Source: Stereum hirsutum FP-91666 SS1 (Eukaryota; Basidiomycota; Agaricomycetes; Russulales; Stereaceae). Taken from it: a stretch of DNA of 64,000 bases. Of the stretch, positions 47,104 through 59,599 are shown one piece after another. The stretch lies in the NCBI RefSeq assembly GCF_000264905.1, contig NW_006763142.1, positions 1,104,597-1,168,596 on the forward strand. The letters run 5' to 3'. The position numbers and the translations under genes were made by a program. Within the stretch, counting starts at the first letter, position 1, and the number at the start of each line of letters is the position of its first letter. The notes under the pieces were generated by a model that was not told the origin of the DNA, did no database searches, and was given only the letters and a program-made list of their open reading frames with translations.

Positions 47104-50100
47104 ATGATGTGGGATTTACGACAAGACAGGGAAGGAGGAGGACCACCGCCGCCGATCGTCACGGCGGCCAGTCATCATAGTCATCATGGCCCGCCTTCCC
47201 CGATTATGCCGTGCGTTGTCCTAGGTTCTACACATATTGAGTTTTTTTCTATGTACTCATGGGAAACTCTCTTCTGCTAATGTAGTATGCCTTCACCGTA
47301 TGTGGAACATCGGCTTCGCACATTTATCTACACTGACATCACATCTCATTATATTTCTTGTGTCGATGTAACAGACAAGACTTTACACAACCCCCGGAGC
47401 TCGTGCAGCGCCCTCCGAGCGCCACACCGTACGGTTCTGTCCCCTTTCCTACTTCGTGCGTTTATACACTTGCCTTTGTTCCTCCGCGGAGGCGGTCGCA
47501 ACTGACCTTGCTCGTACAGGCCCTCGTATGCTGGGTATCCCGGTTCTGCTACGGGGTGAGTAACAATTTACTTTTGACCGGTGCCTCGTGTGAAAGCACT
47601 ATATTGGACGACGTCGGCCAAGGAGCCGCTCGCCAAACGCGCACGGCTTTGACGGCGAACAATTTTGGCCTACGGTACCTCACTTGACACGCCCTCATCC
47701 AGACTGCTCGTCATGTTCTATGTGGACCGCGGCCCCTTGGCGTGTGATGCAGACGGCAGGTGTCTTGACTAGAGTTCGGTGGCGTCTCACGAGCAAGATT
47801 TCTTGTCCATTGTACCATAAAAATAGTGTTGTCTATGGCACGTTTCATGCCAAGTACGCCCGGCAGAGATATCTCTGCTGCATTACTTGAAATCTACACC
47901 TGCTCTGGATGGAAGGAAGGAAATTGTCCAAAGCATCTTGAGCTGTATTGTTTCCGAGTTTGTCGAGATGGGTGGCGGAGGCAAACCAGGATAGGGGCTA
48001 TGTGGCGCTTCCGATGTCTCTCCGACCCTCTTTCTAGCTACGGTCTTTGGCAATGTGACCCAGGAAAGGACGAGTAGCTTTTAAAAATGTATCGTAAAAA
48101 TGGCCGTTGCATCGTGAAGGTACTAGTGCGATAGGGGTCATATACTCTATTAGACACGGCACGGCCCTCATACGACTCTCTTCGCATATCCAGCTTGAGC
48201 TTCGTGCATCCTCTTTTTATACATTGGATTTTCGCATCCTAACTTCAGCTGATAACTTCGAACTCTTGATTTTTCATAGACAATACATGCCCACACCAGC
48301 AAATCCTATAACTCCCACGGGTGCTCCAGTGGGCTACTCCCGCTCCCGAAGCAACTCCTATAACCCCGGTGTTAACGTTGGTGTCAGCGGAGGTGCTTAT
48401 CCTCCTCGAGAACGCCACACGTCTCACTCATCCAATTATGATAATGGAGGTTATCCGGACTACGAGAGAGGCCGGCATGATTCATATCGAAGAAGTCGTC
48501 ACAATTCCTATAACGGAGGTCATGGTGGCGCGTATGATGATGGCAGGCCACGTTCAAGGTCGAGACATCATTCGCAGTCGCATTCCCATGGGAGGACGAG
48601 GAGTCGAGCGAATTCGTATAACAATTTGTCAAGTGGACAGCCGCTGGTGTCCCCGGGTATGACGTCTTGTACGTCCGTTCGTCGTTCAACCTCTCCGTCT
48701 TCCGTCTTCCATCTCCGTCATCTTTCTCGGCCCCTTTACCTCTAATCTATCTACCAATCCTCGCTTCTCATTGTTCCTCTATTCATCGTGAGATACTGAC
48801 GAATGAGGTACCCACCTATCTTGAACCATTCAGATCCCTCTGCACCCGTCCCCGCAGTCTACAATGCCTCCGTCCCATCCTCCTCCTCCCACCACTCACA
48901 CTCCCACCCCAACCGTCCGATCCCCCACGCGCGCTCCTACTCCGGTGATGCCCCTTACACCTCAGGAGGTGTCTACGGCGACGCTTGGGATATGCGTACG
49001 CTCGCGAGTCAACTTGGACCGCCTACGGCCACTTCGGCTACTGGTATGGCTGTGAGATCGCCTGTCGGGTGGGATAGAGATGCGGACGTTCCGGGTGTGG
49101 GGGTGCAGTATCATTCTACTAGGGATGTTGGGGACGATGGCTGGAGGGCGGAGGAGAGGGATAGGGGCGTTTTGATTAAGCATTCGAGGCATCAGCATAC
49201 GAGCAGCCACCATCACCAACCCCATCACACTAGCGGTGGGAGTGGTGGAGGGCATCATCATAGCCAGAGTTATGGTGGAGATGGACGGTATGGTGATGGG
49301 AGGTATGCGAGTGGAGGGTATGGAGGTGGACATTCGGGTGAAGGGAAACATGTAGCGTATGGGGATAGGTCGGGACAGCACCCTGATTTTTGTTATTCCA
49401 AATGTTCCGGGAGGAAGAAGGCTCTTTGTGTGAGTATCTGCTTCCCTTTCTCTCTCGAACGGCATGTCGGTCTTCGTCCCGCTGCGGACGGGGATTTTGA
49501 CGTTTAGGGTGGCGTGTGGCGTAGAGTACCAGGATCGCTGACATTTTGGTTCGTTGACGTGGTCGGTTCTTTGTAGATCGGGATCAACTACAACGGAAGT
49601 AGGAATGAGTTGAAGGGATGCGTGAACGACGCGAAGAGCGTGTATCATTTCCTCGTTAGTACGTGCATGTCTTCTCACTTGCTCCTCGTCTCTTTTGCAA
49701 TTCCTTCGCATTCTCAACTCCCCTCCCTTCCTTTCCAAAATCTCTTCTACCCCTTCCCGCTTCTGACGTAAATCGAAAAATCTGACTGACTTGACCCCAT
49801 GGAATAGATTACCACCACTACAAACCTGGCGACATCGTCTTCCTCTCCGACGAGGCCCGCGACCCGCGTTCACAGCCGACTAGGAAGAACATGATTAATG
49901 CGATGAGGTGGTTGGTCCAGGGAGCGAAAAAGCACGATGCCCTGTTTTTTCATTGTGTGTTTCCATACTTTTACCGCGAACTCCGGGGTGTTCGGTCGAA
50001 GTACCGATTTCTTTGGGTGACGATTGCTGACGAAGTGGGTGTGATAATTCAGACTCAGGACACGGAGCACAGACGAAGGATAAAGATGGGGACGAGGTTG

Positions 50101-51270
50101 ACGGGTACGATGAAGGTCCGTGTCCCCATTCTTTCAACGGAAGATTTGGGCATTGACTAACTCCTGTTTTAGTTATCTTCCCGGTGGACTTCAAACAGGC
50201 GGGCATAATCACGGACGATGTTCGTCTTTCGCCATTATCTAAAGGTTCTGAATTGTGTCTCATATGGTATTTTCAATTATGTGCGTGTGTAGGAATTACA
50301 CGATGTGATGGTGTCTAACCTCCAGCCTGGTGTGCGATTGACGGTAAGCATTTTTAAGCTCAAACCACTGCTTCGCGACGCTGACCAGTCTGTACGGCTC
50401 ATCTTGTAGGCCGTGTTCGACGTTAGTACTACTCTTTTGACTATCTATTCGCTTTGGACTCTGACCGTGAAGCTTTTATAGTCATGTCATTCCGGCTCCG
50501 TACTGGGTATGTCAGACACTGCAGATTCGCCTTCCTCCATACTTGCATATTGATCAGGGACTGCTATTACAGACCTTCCCTTCTTATATCATTCTGACGG
50601 GCGCCTACGACACAGCGATGTCACCGCGCGATTCAGGAAACTCAAGGCTACCCCTGCTGATGTTGTGCGTCCAATCTTCTGCCCACTGCATAGCTCTTCT
50701 TCTAATTATAGTCCTGGGTCTGCTCTTGACGATGTTTGGCTGGCGTACGTGTGGAATAGATTACCTGGAGCGGGTGTAAGGACTCTGAGACGAGTGCAGA
50801 TACGTACCAAGGAGGCTTGGCGGTTGGTGCGATGAGCTACGTGCGTGTCGTTTCTTCCTGGGACCATCCTGAGAATTGAAGAGGGCTATACTGATACTTG
50901 GTGTTCGAATGAATCTCATAGGCATTCATCAAGATTCTGAGTTCGTCGCTTGTCCCTGATCCCTTCGACGTTTGCCTTTACTGACTGCCCGTTGTAGAAG
51001 CCAACCAGAATATATCTTACGAGCATCTGTTGCAAGGTCTTCGGTGAGAACTCCCAACCATATTTGTTTAATCGATGATGCGATAGCTGACGATGTGGTT
51101 GGTGCGTGTAGAGAAATCTTGAAGAGCAAGTATAAGCAGAAACCGCAGCTTTCTTCGTCTCATAGAATCGTGAGTCCTTGCTCTCCCTCCATCTGTCGCC
51201 TGATTGGAGCGTTGCGCTGTCGGCTCACAGTCATATCTTGCAGGACACCCATCTGAAGTTCGTTATGTGA
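47104..51270 (+). CDS. Metacaspase (type I, long His/Gly/Pro-rich prodomain)
   Basis: Nineteen exons can be joined in one closed frame (1971 nt, 656 residues), from MMWDLRQDREGGGPPPP at 47104 to KFVM-stop at 51270. The prodomain is Pro-, Ser/Arg- and then His/Gly-rich (48280-49380). The peptidase starts at CSGRKKALCIGINYNGSRN and continues with LKGCVNDA. The catalytic His lies in HYSGHGAQTKDKDGDE and the catalytic Cys in VFDSCHSGSVL. ITWSGCKDSETSADTYQGG and GAMSYAFIKIL form the p10 part. Metacaspases cleave after Arg/Lys, need calcium, and act in proteostasis and cell death. Oddities: Ala replaces the usual second Gly after the catalytic His; the segment between the Cys and the WSGCKDS block is short (about 33 residues); there is a 724-nt intron at 47556-48279. 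Confidence 0.9.
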
Positions 51271-51858
51271 TCCTGGGAGTGTGTGTAGGTGTAAGATGTC
51301 GATGTTGTAGCAAGAAGTTACTCGGAGACTTTGTTGTTCTCGCCTCTCTTTGACGTGTGTAACTTTTTGGCGAATTCTTGTTGTGAACTGTTCGCTGTAC
51401 GACGCCTGTTCGTCGTTGTATGTGCACTACCCCTAGTGTATCCTATCATCTTGTTTTGAATACTTTACCTCAGGCACAAATATTCTATCTTTGTAGCAGT
51501 AGACCTAGCATTCCTACGTGTCACTCCATTCCTTTCAGGATCACTATCGTATTCAGTCGTTTTATGAATGTAAGTTATGTGATTTTTTGTATCCCCAAGT
51601 TCTCTTCCATGAGAAGACTTTCTAGATCACTTATCGACCCCCTTATGCTACGCCACCCTGACACCGATATACAGCTCCTCCAGCTGACCGACGCAAACCG
51701 AATGGGCCAGCAGTGGGATAAAAGGAGAGATGTGAGTGTATTCATACAAGAGATAGGCATTACAATCAAGAGGCTTTCCGATACAGTCTAAAATACATCC
51801 AAAGACAACTTGAATCCCTGTCATTCAATCGTCTAGTATCTGGTCCGACGGCGACCCT
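51271..51858. other. Convergent 3' intergenic region
   Basis: Between the metacaspase and CHK1 stops. Open frames here have no recognisable domain. Confidence 0.5.
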
Positions 51859-54120
51859 TCACCGCTTCTTCTTCAAGACATGTGGCTCAATCATCGGACT
51901 CTGAATGCACGCTTTCCAAAGCTGTCTCCACGAGATCGGGTTACCCTACACACATCGTCACACATACGTTAGTAGAATATTCACAATTGAAATCATAGCA
52001 CTTAGAAGAATGAATAGAGCGAGTGGCGCACCTCGTCCCTCCTGAAGACACAGAAACTGCCCGAGTACCCATTCCTCGCAAAGGACTCGACCTCTACATA
52101 TCCCTTGAACTGCACCCTCCTCGCATCTAGACCACCAACGCGGCACTTCACGGAAATTCGTTCCTCTGCGTCGGTCTTATCGCTGTCGCTCATGTCCTCT
52201 GAGGGGCGAGGTGGATTCGAAGGATGAAGTTTGGTCTTGCATCCGAATGAGCGGAGGACCTCATCGCAGGCGGTTAGGAGGTCGTGTGGAGGGAGGGAGG
52301 CGTAGAAGCGAGTGAGATGAGGCGTGTAACGCGAGCCGGATTGGGTTTGAGACTGTGGAAAAAGACCATTAGAAGAGGTGAGTGGATGGGGATCGGCGAA
52401 GGAGGGACGTGCGAATAAGAGCAAGTTCTCTGTGAATTGGGACAAGCGTGTGGCGTTCGTCATCGCTTGATCAACATCTCCTTCTTCACTTTGCTCTGGT
52501 GCCCTGCACGACAGTAAATTCGAAGACTGAGTTCAAAACGGGCAAATAAAAGATTGCAGATTACGCTTGCGCTACGCACTGTGAGGGCATTTCAGGGTTT
52601 GCGACGTCCATGTCACCCGCATTGCGGAGAGCCTCTGTTAGCTTGTCTGCGAGGACACCGGGAGCTTGGCTTGCAAGTTGACTCGGGCTGAGCATGTGGC
52701 GGCCAGGATGAGTTTCGTCCTTCTTAGAACGCAAGGGGTAATGGAAAGAAAGGACATACCGGAGAACCCAGTGGTGTCGAAAGGCGTCCGAAAGCGTCGC
52801 TCGCGTTTGAGGATTGACATCGAGCAATCGAGTAATCAGTGCTGTCGAACGATATTTAACCGTCAGAGTTTGGCATCATAGGCGAGGTAGAAGGGTGAGT
52901 TGATGTCGGAGGTACTGACATATGACGTCTGAGCTCATTTTTGTCCATGGTTCGTCCCCCAAGAATGCTCCAGAAGTATATCGTCGATATTCTCGACTCT
53001 TGATGGTAGGTTCATCCCATGGTGTATCTGACCACGACAACATAAACATATTTACATGTATGCAGGTGGTTAAATTGACTTACTCCCAGCCAGCATGGTG
53101 AAGAGGATGACACCTACGCCCCATACGTCAATCGGCTCGGCAGCGTACGGTTTCTCTGAGTCTAGCTATACAACGAGTAAGAAGTGCGTCGGTATGACCC
53201 TTCGCTCGGTAATGGACGAGCTCAGTGGTGAAAGAAGATACCTCGGGTGCCACATACGGCAAACTGCCGCACCTCTCCGACAGCAGCCTTGTTCGCCCAG
53301 TTTCCTTCAACTTGTATACGGAACATAGACCGAAGTCAGAGATCTTCAAGGTTCCGGCTGCATCGAGGAGAAGATTTTCGGGCTTCAGGTCGCGGTGGCA
53401 AACGCCTTCGGTGTGTATGTAGTTCTGCAGGAACCAGAAAGCGAGAGAAGAGAGAAACAGAAAGGTCAATGTGGGCTGAATGAAATATCATGATGGACAA
53501 GATCGCGCGCTTACGAGTCCGTCTATAAGTTGGCAGAAGTATAGATGTGCGACTTCTTCGCTCACACCCACTTCGGGTGCTGACAAGAAGTATCACAATG
53601 ATTAGTTGTGTGTTTAAGGCAGAAAATACAATGGATGGTTGAAAAAATAATCACCAATCTTGTCGAACAGATCGCCGCCCGCTGCAAACTCGAGTAACAT
53701 ATAGACTCCTGGATGCCAAGGCGTCTTGTCATCAGGCTCGACGATGACAGCATTAATGAACTCCAAAACATTCTGATGCTTGAGGGCAGCATGAACCCGC
53801 ATCTCCTTGTCCAAAGTCTTGCGCTCGATTGCTGTGGTCTTCGGTGTTAACTGGACGACTTTGCATGCTGCCACACGGTGATCCTCTATATGGACTGCTC
53901 GATAAACCCTGGACGGCAGATAAAATCATCAGTATGATGGTTTACTGATTCCACAGCTTCATAGAGTTTACGTTGAAAATCCGCCACCACCGATTTCTTT
54001 GATGAGCCTATAGCCTGTTACGAATTATGGTGCCACACTCAGAAACGCGTCTATCAGACAATGCTCGATGACCCACATACCAGAGATCTTCGGAAACTTC
54101 AGGTCTAGCGTCTTCGACAT
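51859..54120 (-). CDS. CHK1: DNA-damage checkpoint kinase Chk1
   Basis: Multi-exon Ser/Thr kinase starting [13 protein letters not shown] at 54120. The glycine loop is [20 protein letters not shown], the ATP-binding Lys is in VAACKVVQL, the catalytic loop is [20 protein letters not shown] is the Mg motif, and [10 protein letters not shown] is the activation end. The C-terminal regulatory (KA1-like) part includes [14 protein letters not shown] sequence as [15 protein letters not shown] and ends PHVLKKKR. Chk1 acts in the nucleus downstream of ATR/Rad3 to block mitotic entry. The activation loop ([15 protein letters not shown]) and the conserved C-terminal CVFRRDE block separate it from other CAMK kinases. 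Confidence 0.88.
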
Positions 54121-54576
54121 GTCTGTCTAGCGCGATTTAGCAGGAGAGTGGCAGAGATGTCGGAGGAATGAGATGGATGGTCGCAGGAGAGATGGTGGTC
54201 AGAAAACAAAGGGTGTCGCGTTGCAATTGGCACGCGTCTTTGTTGATTGATTGATTGACACGCGACTGTCACATACACGTGACCGTGACTGGCCAGTGGC
54301 CACCCATGTGTGGCGCCCGCTGCGTTGTTCACTAAAAGGACCGTGGAAAACATTGTGATCTCAAAGTGATCCAGGACACAAACTCGGAGACTCAAGTGCA
54401 GTACATAGAACAGTACGGCAGCAGTAAAGGAAATGTGGCCACAAATCTCAGGTACATGCCGAATAGCAAGAAGATCATTCTCGCTCAGATGTTGGTTAGA
54501 TGAGAACAAGCAGCAAACGTAGGCAAAGAGCGGCCTTCGACGGCTGGATCCGTTCGCCCGTTTGTGCTTGAACCAA
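54121..54576. other. CHK1 promoter region
   Basis: Between the CHK1 start and the aldo-keto reductase stop. No gene seen. Confidence 0.5.
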
Positions 54577-56288
54577 TCAGAAGTACCTCCCTCCCTTAGC
54601 TATATGCATCGTTACCACTCTGTTAATGGCGGATAGCTCTTCCTCAGACAGCTCGATGTCCCCACTGGCGGCATTTTCGATGGTTCGTGCCGCTTTCCTA
54701 TTCGTCGGCACATATGAGAAACAATTCAGTCTCAAAGCAGGCTTTCACTCGAAGATAGGAGTAGATAGCGAATGAAAGCAGAGACATACGCGGACCCGGG
54801 AAGGGGAATGACTTTACTGCTCCTCGACGCCACCCATGCGATACACAGTTGAGCGGCTGTGACGTTCTTCTTCGCAGCAATGGGAGCGATGGCGTTCGAT
54901 ATGGCAAGGTTGTGCTCGAAGTTCTGTATGGAAAGGGACGGCGATCGACAAAGGTTGTTTTGAGTTTGAGGTACGGACAGAGATGATGGTTCAGTGAATA
55001 GAGTGAATTGACTCGTCCGTACCTCTTTCTGGAAGCGAGCGAGATCTTTCCGAACGTCAGTGACTTCGTTCGCCATGTCCTCATACTTCTTCCATTTTCC
55101 GGTGAGGAATCCGTGGCCGAGCGGTCTATCATAATAGGGTGAGTATGACAGGCACTGGTCATGGCGGGAGAAGTGAAGTCACGAGTGCGCAACAATGGCA
55201 ATGCCCAGTTCTTCACAGGTGGCGATGACTACCGTAGGCAGAAATGTAAGATATTCCTTCAAGATGCAGGATATATGACGATACCTTACCTTCCTGTACA
55301 TCCTGACCATACGACCAGGGACTAACCTCTACTTCAAGAGCAGTTATAGGGAACGTCTTGACCAGCCATACATCAACGCACGTGCCGAACGCAATGCATT
55401 TCCTAAGACTGACCGAATGTGCCTGTCGAATAATACGAGAATCGAGAACTTCCGACAACCCAATGTGGCCGAATTTTCCCTCCTGAATAAGTTTGCCGAA
55501 GATTCTGGTGGTCAATTCGATCGGCACTCCTTGGACCGGACGGGCTGATTCGAACAGATCGATCTTCTTTGTTCCACGAAGCTTGTCATTGATAGCGTCG
55601 ACCCTTCGTCTAATATTCTGCTCTCTAGATTAGTAGGTTATACGTCATTCAGTGAGTAAAATGAGTATCGAAGCAAAGATGTGGAGGGACGCACAAGGTA
55701 GCGGCCGATCCACCGTAGGAAACACCAGTCTGTCATCATTGCCCAGAGTCAATAGAGGGCAGCAATACATACGCCCATTCAAAAGCATGCACACCTTTAC
55801 AGACAAAAACGCCTTGTCGACATACTCAGGATACTTCTCAAAGAAGCGTGCTAAGAGCTCGAGGTTCGCGGTAGGAGGATTTATCCCGTAGAATTCAGCT
55901 TTCGTCATCAGGACCCGTCAGCTTCTCAATATCCACTACTGTGGAACACTTCCCTGCCAAGACATTGAGAGTGCTTACCGCTATTGAGGAACATTTTCGC
56001 GCCCGGAGGGAGCAAGTCCATGCCGGCCTTCATCGATTCAAAGCATTGTTCATCCGGGTCCGGGTTTTGCTTCCAACTGCCACGGTCCTGGGTCCATCAC
56101 TGACATTTAAAGCGTGGATATGGAAGAACAAGCGCACGTCATCATCATGAGGCCTTGCTACAAACAAACCAATGGCATTAGATAGTGTTGAAGTTGAAAT
56201 CTCTGTGGCGCAGGAAGGAACATACGCCAGTCTTTGCCACGACGGAGCTTTCAACAGAGTTTGAGAGAGTGACTGTCTTGCTCAGCAT
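54577..56288 (-). CDS. Aldo-keto reductase, pyridoxal reductase (Plr1)-like
   Basis: Multi-exon gene starting [15 protein letters not shown] at 56288 and ending HIAKGGRYF at 54577. It contains [30 protein letters not shown] (catalytic Tyr), [66 protein letters not shown], and the cofactor-binding end [12 protein letters not shown]. This order matches the fungal Plr1/YakC group, which reduces pyridoxal to pyridoxine with NADPH in the cytosol. A substrate other than pyridoxal cannot be excluded. The exons join in frame wherever traced. Confidence 0.83.
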
Positions 56289-57310
56289 ATTCAGAGTTGG
56301 CGTGTCTGGGAGAAAAGTGAGCTTGAGCTGGAGTGGAGCGGGATAAAGGACGTAGACTGTGTGGAGGGTAATGACGAGCAGAGTCCAATCGTAACGGGTG
56401 ACCATTCGCATTTGTATTCGAATGCTCTGGCGAATCAGAGGAGCAAAACCTTGACCTCCATTCAAGTAGCATCCAACGCTGACTTACCACCAGGAGGTAT
56501 AGTGGGTCCTTGCTGGGTCCTTGCTGTGATATGATAAGACAAAGCGATTTAACCTACAGCTTTAGTAGAAAGCGCTTGCTGACTGTCTGATGAACCGTCC
56601 ACTAAGAAGCGCCGATCTCACGTCGAGGAGCTGACGAGGTGATGTGCAGGTACAGCCCGCAATGGCATGCAAATCTCCTGACCAGTCGGGGCTGAGAGCA
56701 ATACGAAGAAAGCATATTCTATACCCAATGAGTGTCGACGCGACAATATGGTTGTAGGTCAGAAGTGATCGCCACGTTGACGCAGGTCAACGCGCCCAAC
56801 AACAGCTCGGCAACGAGCGTGAGCAAGTTCGAACTCCGAGCAAGAACGTTCGGACGCCGCAAAAAGCATGCATTTCACGGTGAAGAACGGAGAAATATAA
56901 TGTCCAAAAACGATTCATTGATGACATTAGAAGTTACAGTCTATACGGAAAAGAGAAGCATATAAAATGATAGGACCCAAACGCAGAGGACGCAGAGAGA
57001 AAAATCTATGTGAGTGCAAGAAACGAAGAGGAAAATAATCGAGACAACGTCGTGAAGATGATGGTATGGTAATACTGTAGCGAGTCGACGTTGTCTGGTG
57101 AATGGAGACGTATGGTCGTACAACTATAGATAAGCTTGAACTTCCAACGGATTTCACTTCTACCTTCGTCACGACAGCGCTATAAGTACATGGATAGGGT
57201 GATGAAGATTGGAGGGAGGTGCAGAGCATCGAGGATTATATACAGTACGCAGACATCAAAGCCGCCCAGCCACGGAACGAGATGGAAAAGATAAACAGAG
57301 GAAGAGAAGC
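56289..57310. other. 1-kb intergenic, no gene seen
   Basis: Between the aldo-keto reductase start and the LEU4 stop. Short frames only. Confidence 0.5.
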
Positions 57311-59599
57311 TTACGAAGCCTCGACACCCCTCAGGCTCACGGGCGTAGTCGGACGTGAGGGCACAAGCGAATGACCGGCGCGCAAGTCGGGGAAGTAACC
57401 CTCCTGGGGAGTGGGAACTCCAGGCAGGTTGCGAGCAGCGAACACCATCTTCGCGCGAGGGAAAACGGCATCAGCGGCGATCAGCTGGTTTGCGGCACCG
57501 ATCAAGGCCTTGCACCTGGCGTCGACGACATCGCCAGAAATTCCAACGCCCCAAGCGGACTCCGACGAGGAAGCAGAGGAAACATCGAGGATAGCGGCGA
57601 TACCTCCATCGCAGTTCTGCAAATGGGACTCGCCGACGGTGAGCTCAAGGTCGAGGTGAGACTGGAGGGCGTCGCGGAGAGCAGCGACGGGGCCACGACC
57701 CTTGCCTTGGATGTGGCGCGACTTGCCGTCCACCTCGATCTGAGCATCGAGCGAAACATGGGACTCGTCTGCGGCACTGTTAAGTTCTTCAGAGTCGTCG
57801 GACGAAGCGGTAGACGGGGATAGAGGGCGAAGGTCGACAAAACGAAGGGCAAGACGGTCGGAAGGGGAGGGAGTGAGACCGAAGGTAGTGTGGAAGACGT
57901 CTTTGAGGAGGTTGACGGTCATCTCGCGTTGGGTACGCTCGCTCTCGTGCTGTACGGCCTTGTAGAATGCGACCTGCATGCGGCGAGGGAGATCGATGCC
58001 CATGGTCTCCTTGATGATGTAGGCCGCGCCTGCCTTGCCACTCTGGCTGCTGACACGGATGAGGTTCTCGTACCCATAGCCAAGGTCCTTCGGGTCGAGC
58101 GGGATGTACGGAACCGACCAATACTTGATCCCTTCTCCAGTCTGATCCACCTTCTCCCAACGCTTCCTCTGCGACTCGAGACCCTTCTTGATAGCGTCCT
58201 GGTGGGTACCGGCGAAAGCGGTGAAGACGAGCTGGCCGGCGTAGGGGTAGCGTTGAGGCGTCATCATCTCGTTGCAGCGACAGACGACCTCGACGATTTC
58301 GGGAAGGTTGGAGAAGTCGAGGCTGGGTGAGACACCCTGAGAATAGAGATTGAGCGCGAGAGTGATAAGATCGACGTTGCCGGTCCGCTCGCCGTTGCCG
58401 AGGAGGCAGCCTTCGACTCGGGTACCGCCCGCGAGAACGCCAAGCTCTGCGGCAGCAACAGCAGTGCCTGTGAAAAAAAGAAGTCAGTGATTGACTCTTC
58501 TCGGAGGCGAAGAAGCGATGCTCACCTCGGTCATTGTGAGGGTGGATGCTGAGAATGACATTCTCTCGCTGGTTGATGTTGTTCCCAAAATATTCGACCT
58601 ATCATTGGTGGACGAATGGGATTAAGCACGGGAGGAGCCATATGGAGTGAGAAGGAACGTACCATATCGGCGTAGTGATTGGATGGGGCGCATTCCACGG
58701 TAGCAGCGAGGTTGAATGTCACCTTGTCATCGCCAGGACCGGCTTTGCCCCAAGCCTCGAGGACGCGGTTTCCAAGCTCGACAGCGAAGGTGGGTTCTGT
58801 CTGCGAGAACGTCTCCAGACAGTAATTCAAACGAAAGTGGGTGCCTACAGAGACGAAGTTAGTCAATAGAGTCGGCGGGAAAGGGAGGCGGCCGATGCCT
58901 TACCAGAACGAGCGGTCTCCTCCTCCGTGAGCTTCTTCACGAGGCGAACGGCATTGAGGGTGAGATCGATGGTCTTCTCCTCTGTGTTGCGGAAAACGAC
59001 CTCGCGGAAGAGAGGCGAGACGGCGTTGTAGAGATGAATGATCGCCTTCTTGGCGCCTGCCAGCGAAGCGATGGACTTCTCAATGAGGTCAGCACGAGCC
59101 GGAGTGATGATCTGTGTCAATCGCGCGGTCAGTGCACTGAAGTGCGACAAGAGGATCCAAATTTACCTGAAGAGACACGTCATCGGGAACTTCGTTGTTC
59201 TCGATGAGATATCGGCAAAACTCGAAGTCTGATTCCGACGAAGAAGGATAGGCTACTTCGATCTCCTTGAAGCCAATTTTGACGAGCAGTCTAGGGCCGA
59301 AGTGAGTGAGTGTTTCACATGATATAGTCAAGAGATGAGCACATACCTAAAGAGTTCGAGTTTGGTTTTGTTGTTCATTGGATTGATGAGTGCTTGGTTG
59401 CCATCTCGAAGATCGGTGGACAGCCAGGTGGGGGCAACAGTGGTTCTTCGGTTAGGCCATTGGCGAACGTAGCCGGGAGGGAACGGCACAGTGGGATAAG
59501 GGAGATACTTGGTAGCGGGGTCGACACTGTACCGGAGGGACGGTAAGTATGGTGGGCATAAGATAAACCAAGAACAGAGGCTTCTTACAGCATAGGCAT
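57311..59599 (-). CDS. LEU4: 2-isopropylmalate synthase
   Basis: Catalyses the first committed step of leucine synthesis, condensing acetyl-CoA with 2-oxoisovalerate. Seven exons (59599-59589, 59526-59347, 59290-59167, 59111-58904, 58844-58663, 58598-58526, 58467-57311), 644 residues, frame closed. The first exon is only 11 nt. The HMGL-like barrel shows [17 protein letters not shown] (metal-binding Asp), [16 protein letters not shown], and [18 protein letters not shown] (the paired His). [20 protein letters not shown] is a further family block. The C-terminal LeuA regulatory domain ([20 protein letters not shown]) should confer feedback inhibition by leucine. No clear mitochondrial presequence is seen. 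Confidence 0.95.

Noticed and set aside
48962..49873. 303-codon minus frame opposite the metacaspase prodomain
   Set aside because: Repetitive Met/Pro/Ser antisense of the His/Gly-rich prodomain; the plus strand has the catalytic motifs.
54105..54509. 134-codon minus frame overlapping the CHK1 start
   Set aside because: It lies in the CHK1 promoter side, in another frame, with no domain.
57355..58330. Several 80-150-codon plus-strand frames opposite LEU4
   Set aside because: They mirror the G/C-biased codons of LEU4 exon 7 and have no recognisable domain.
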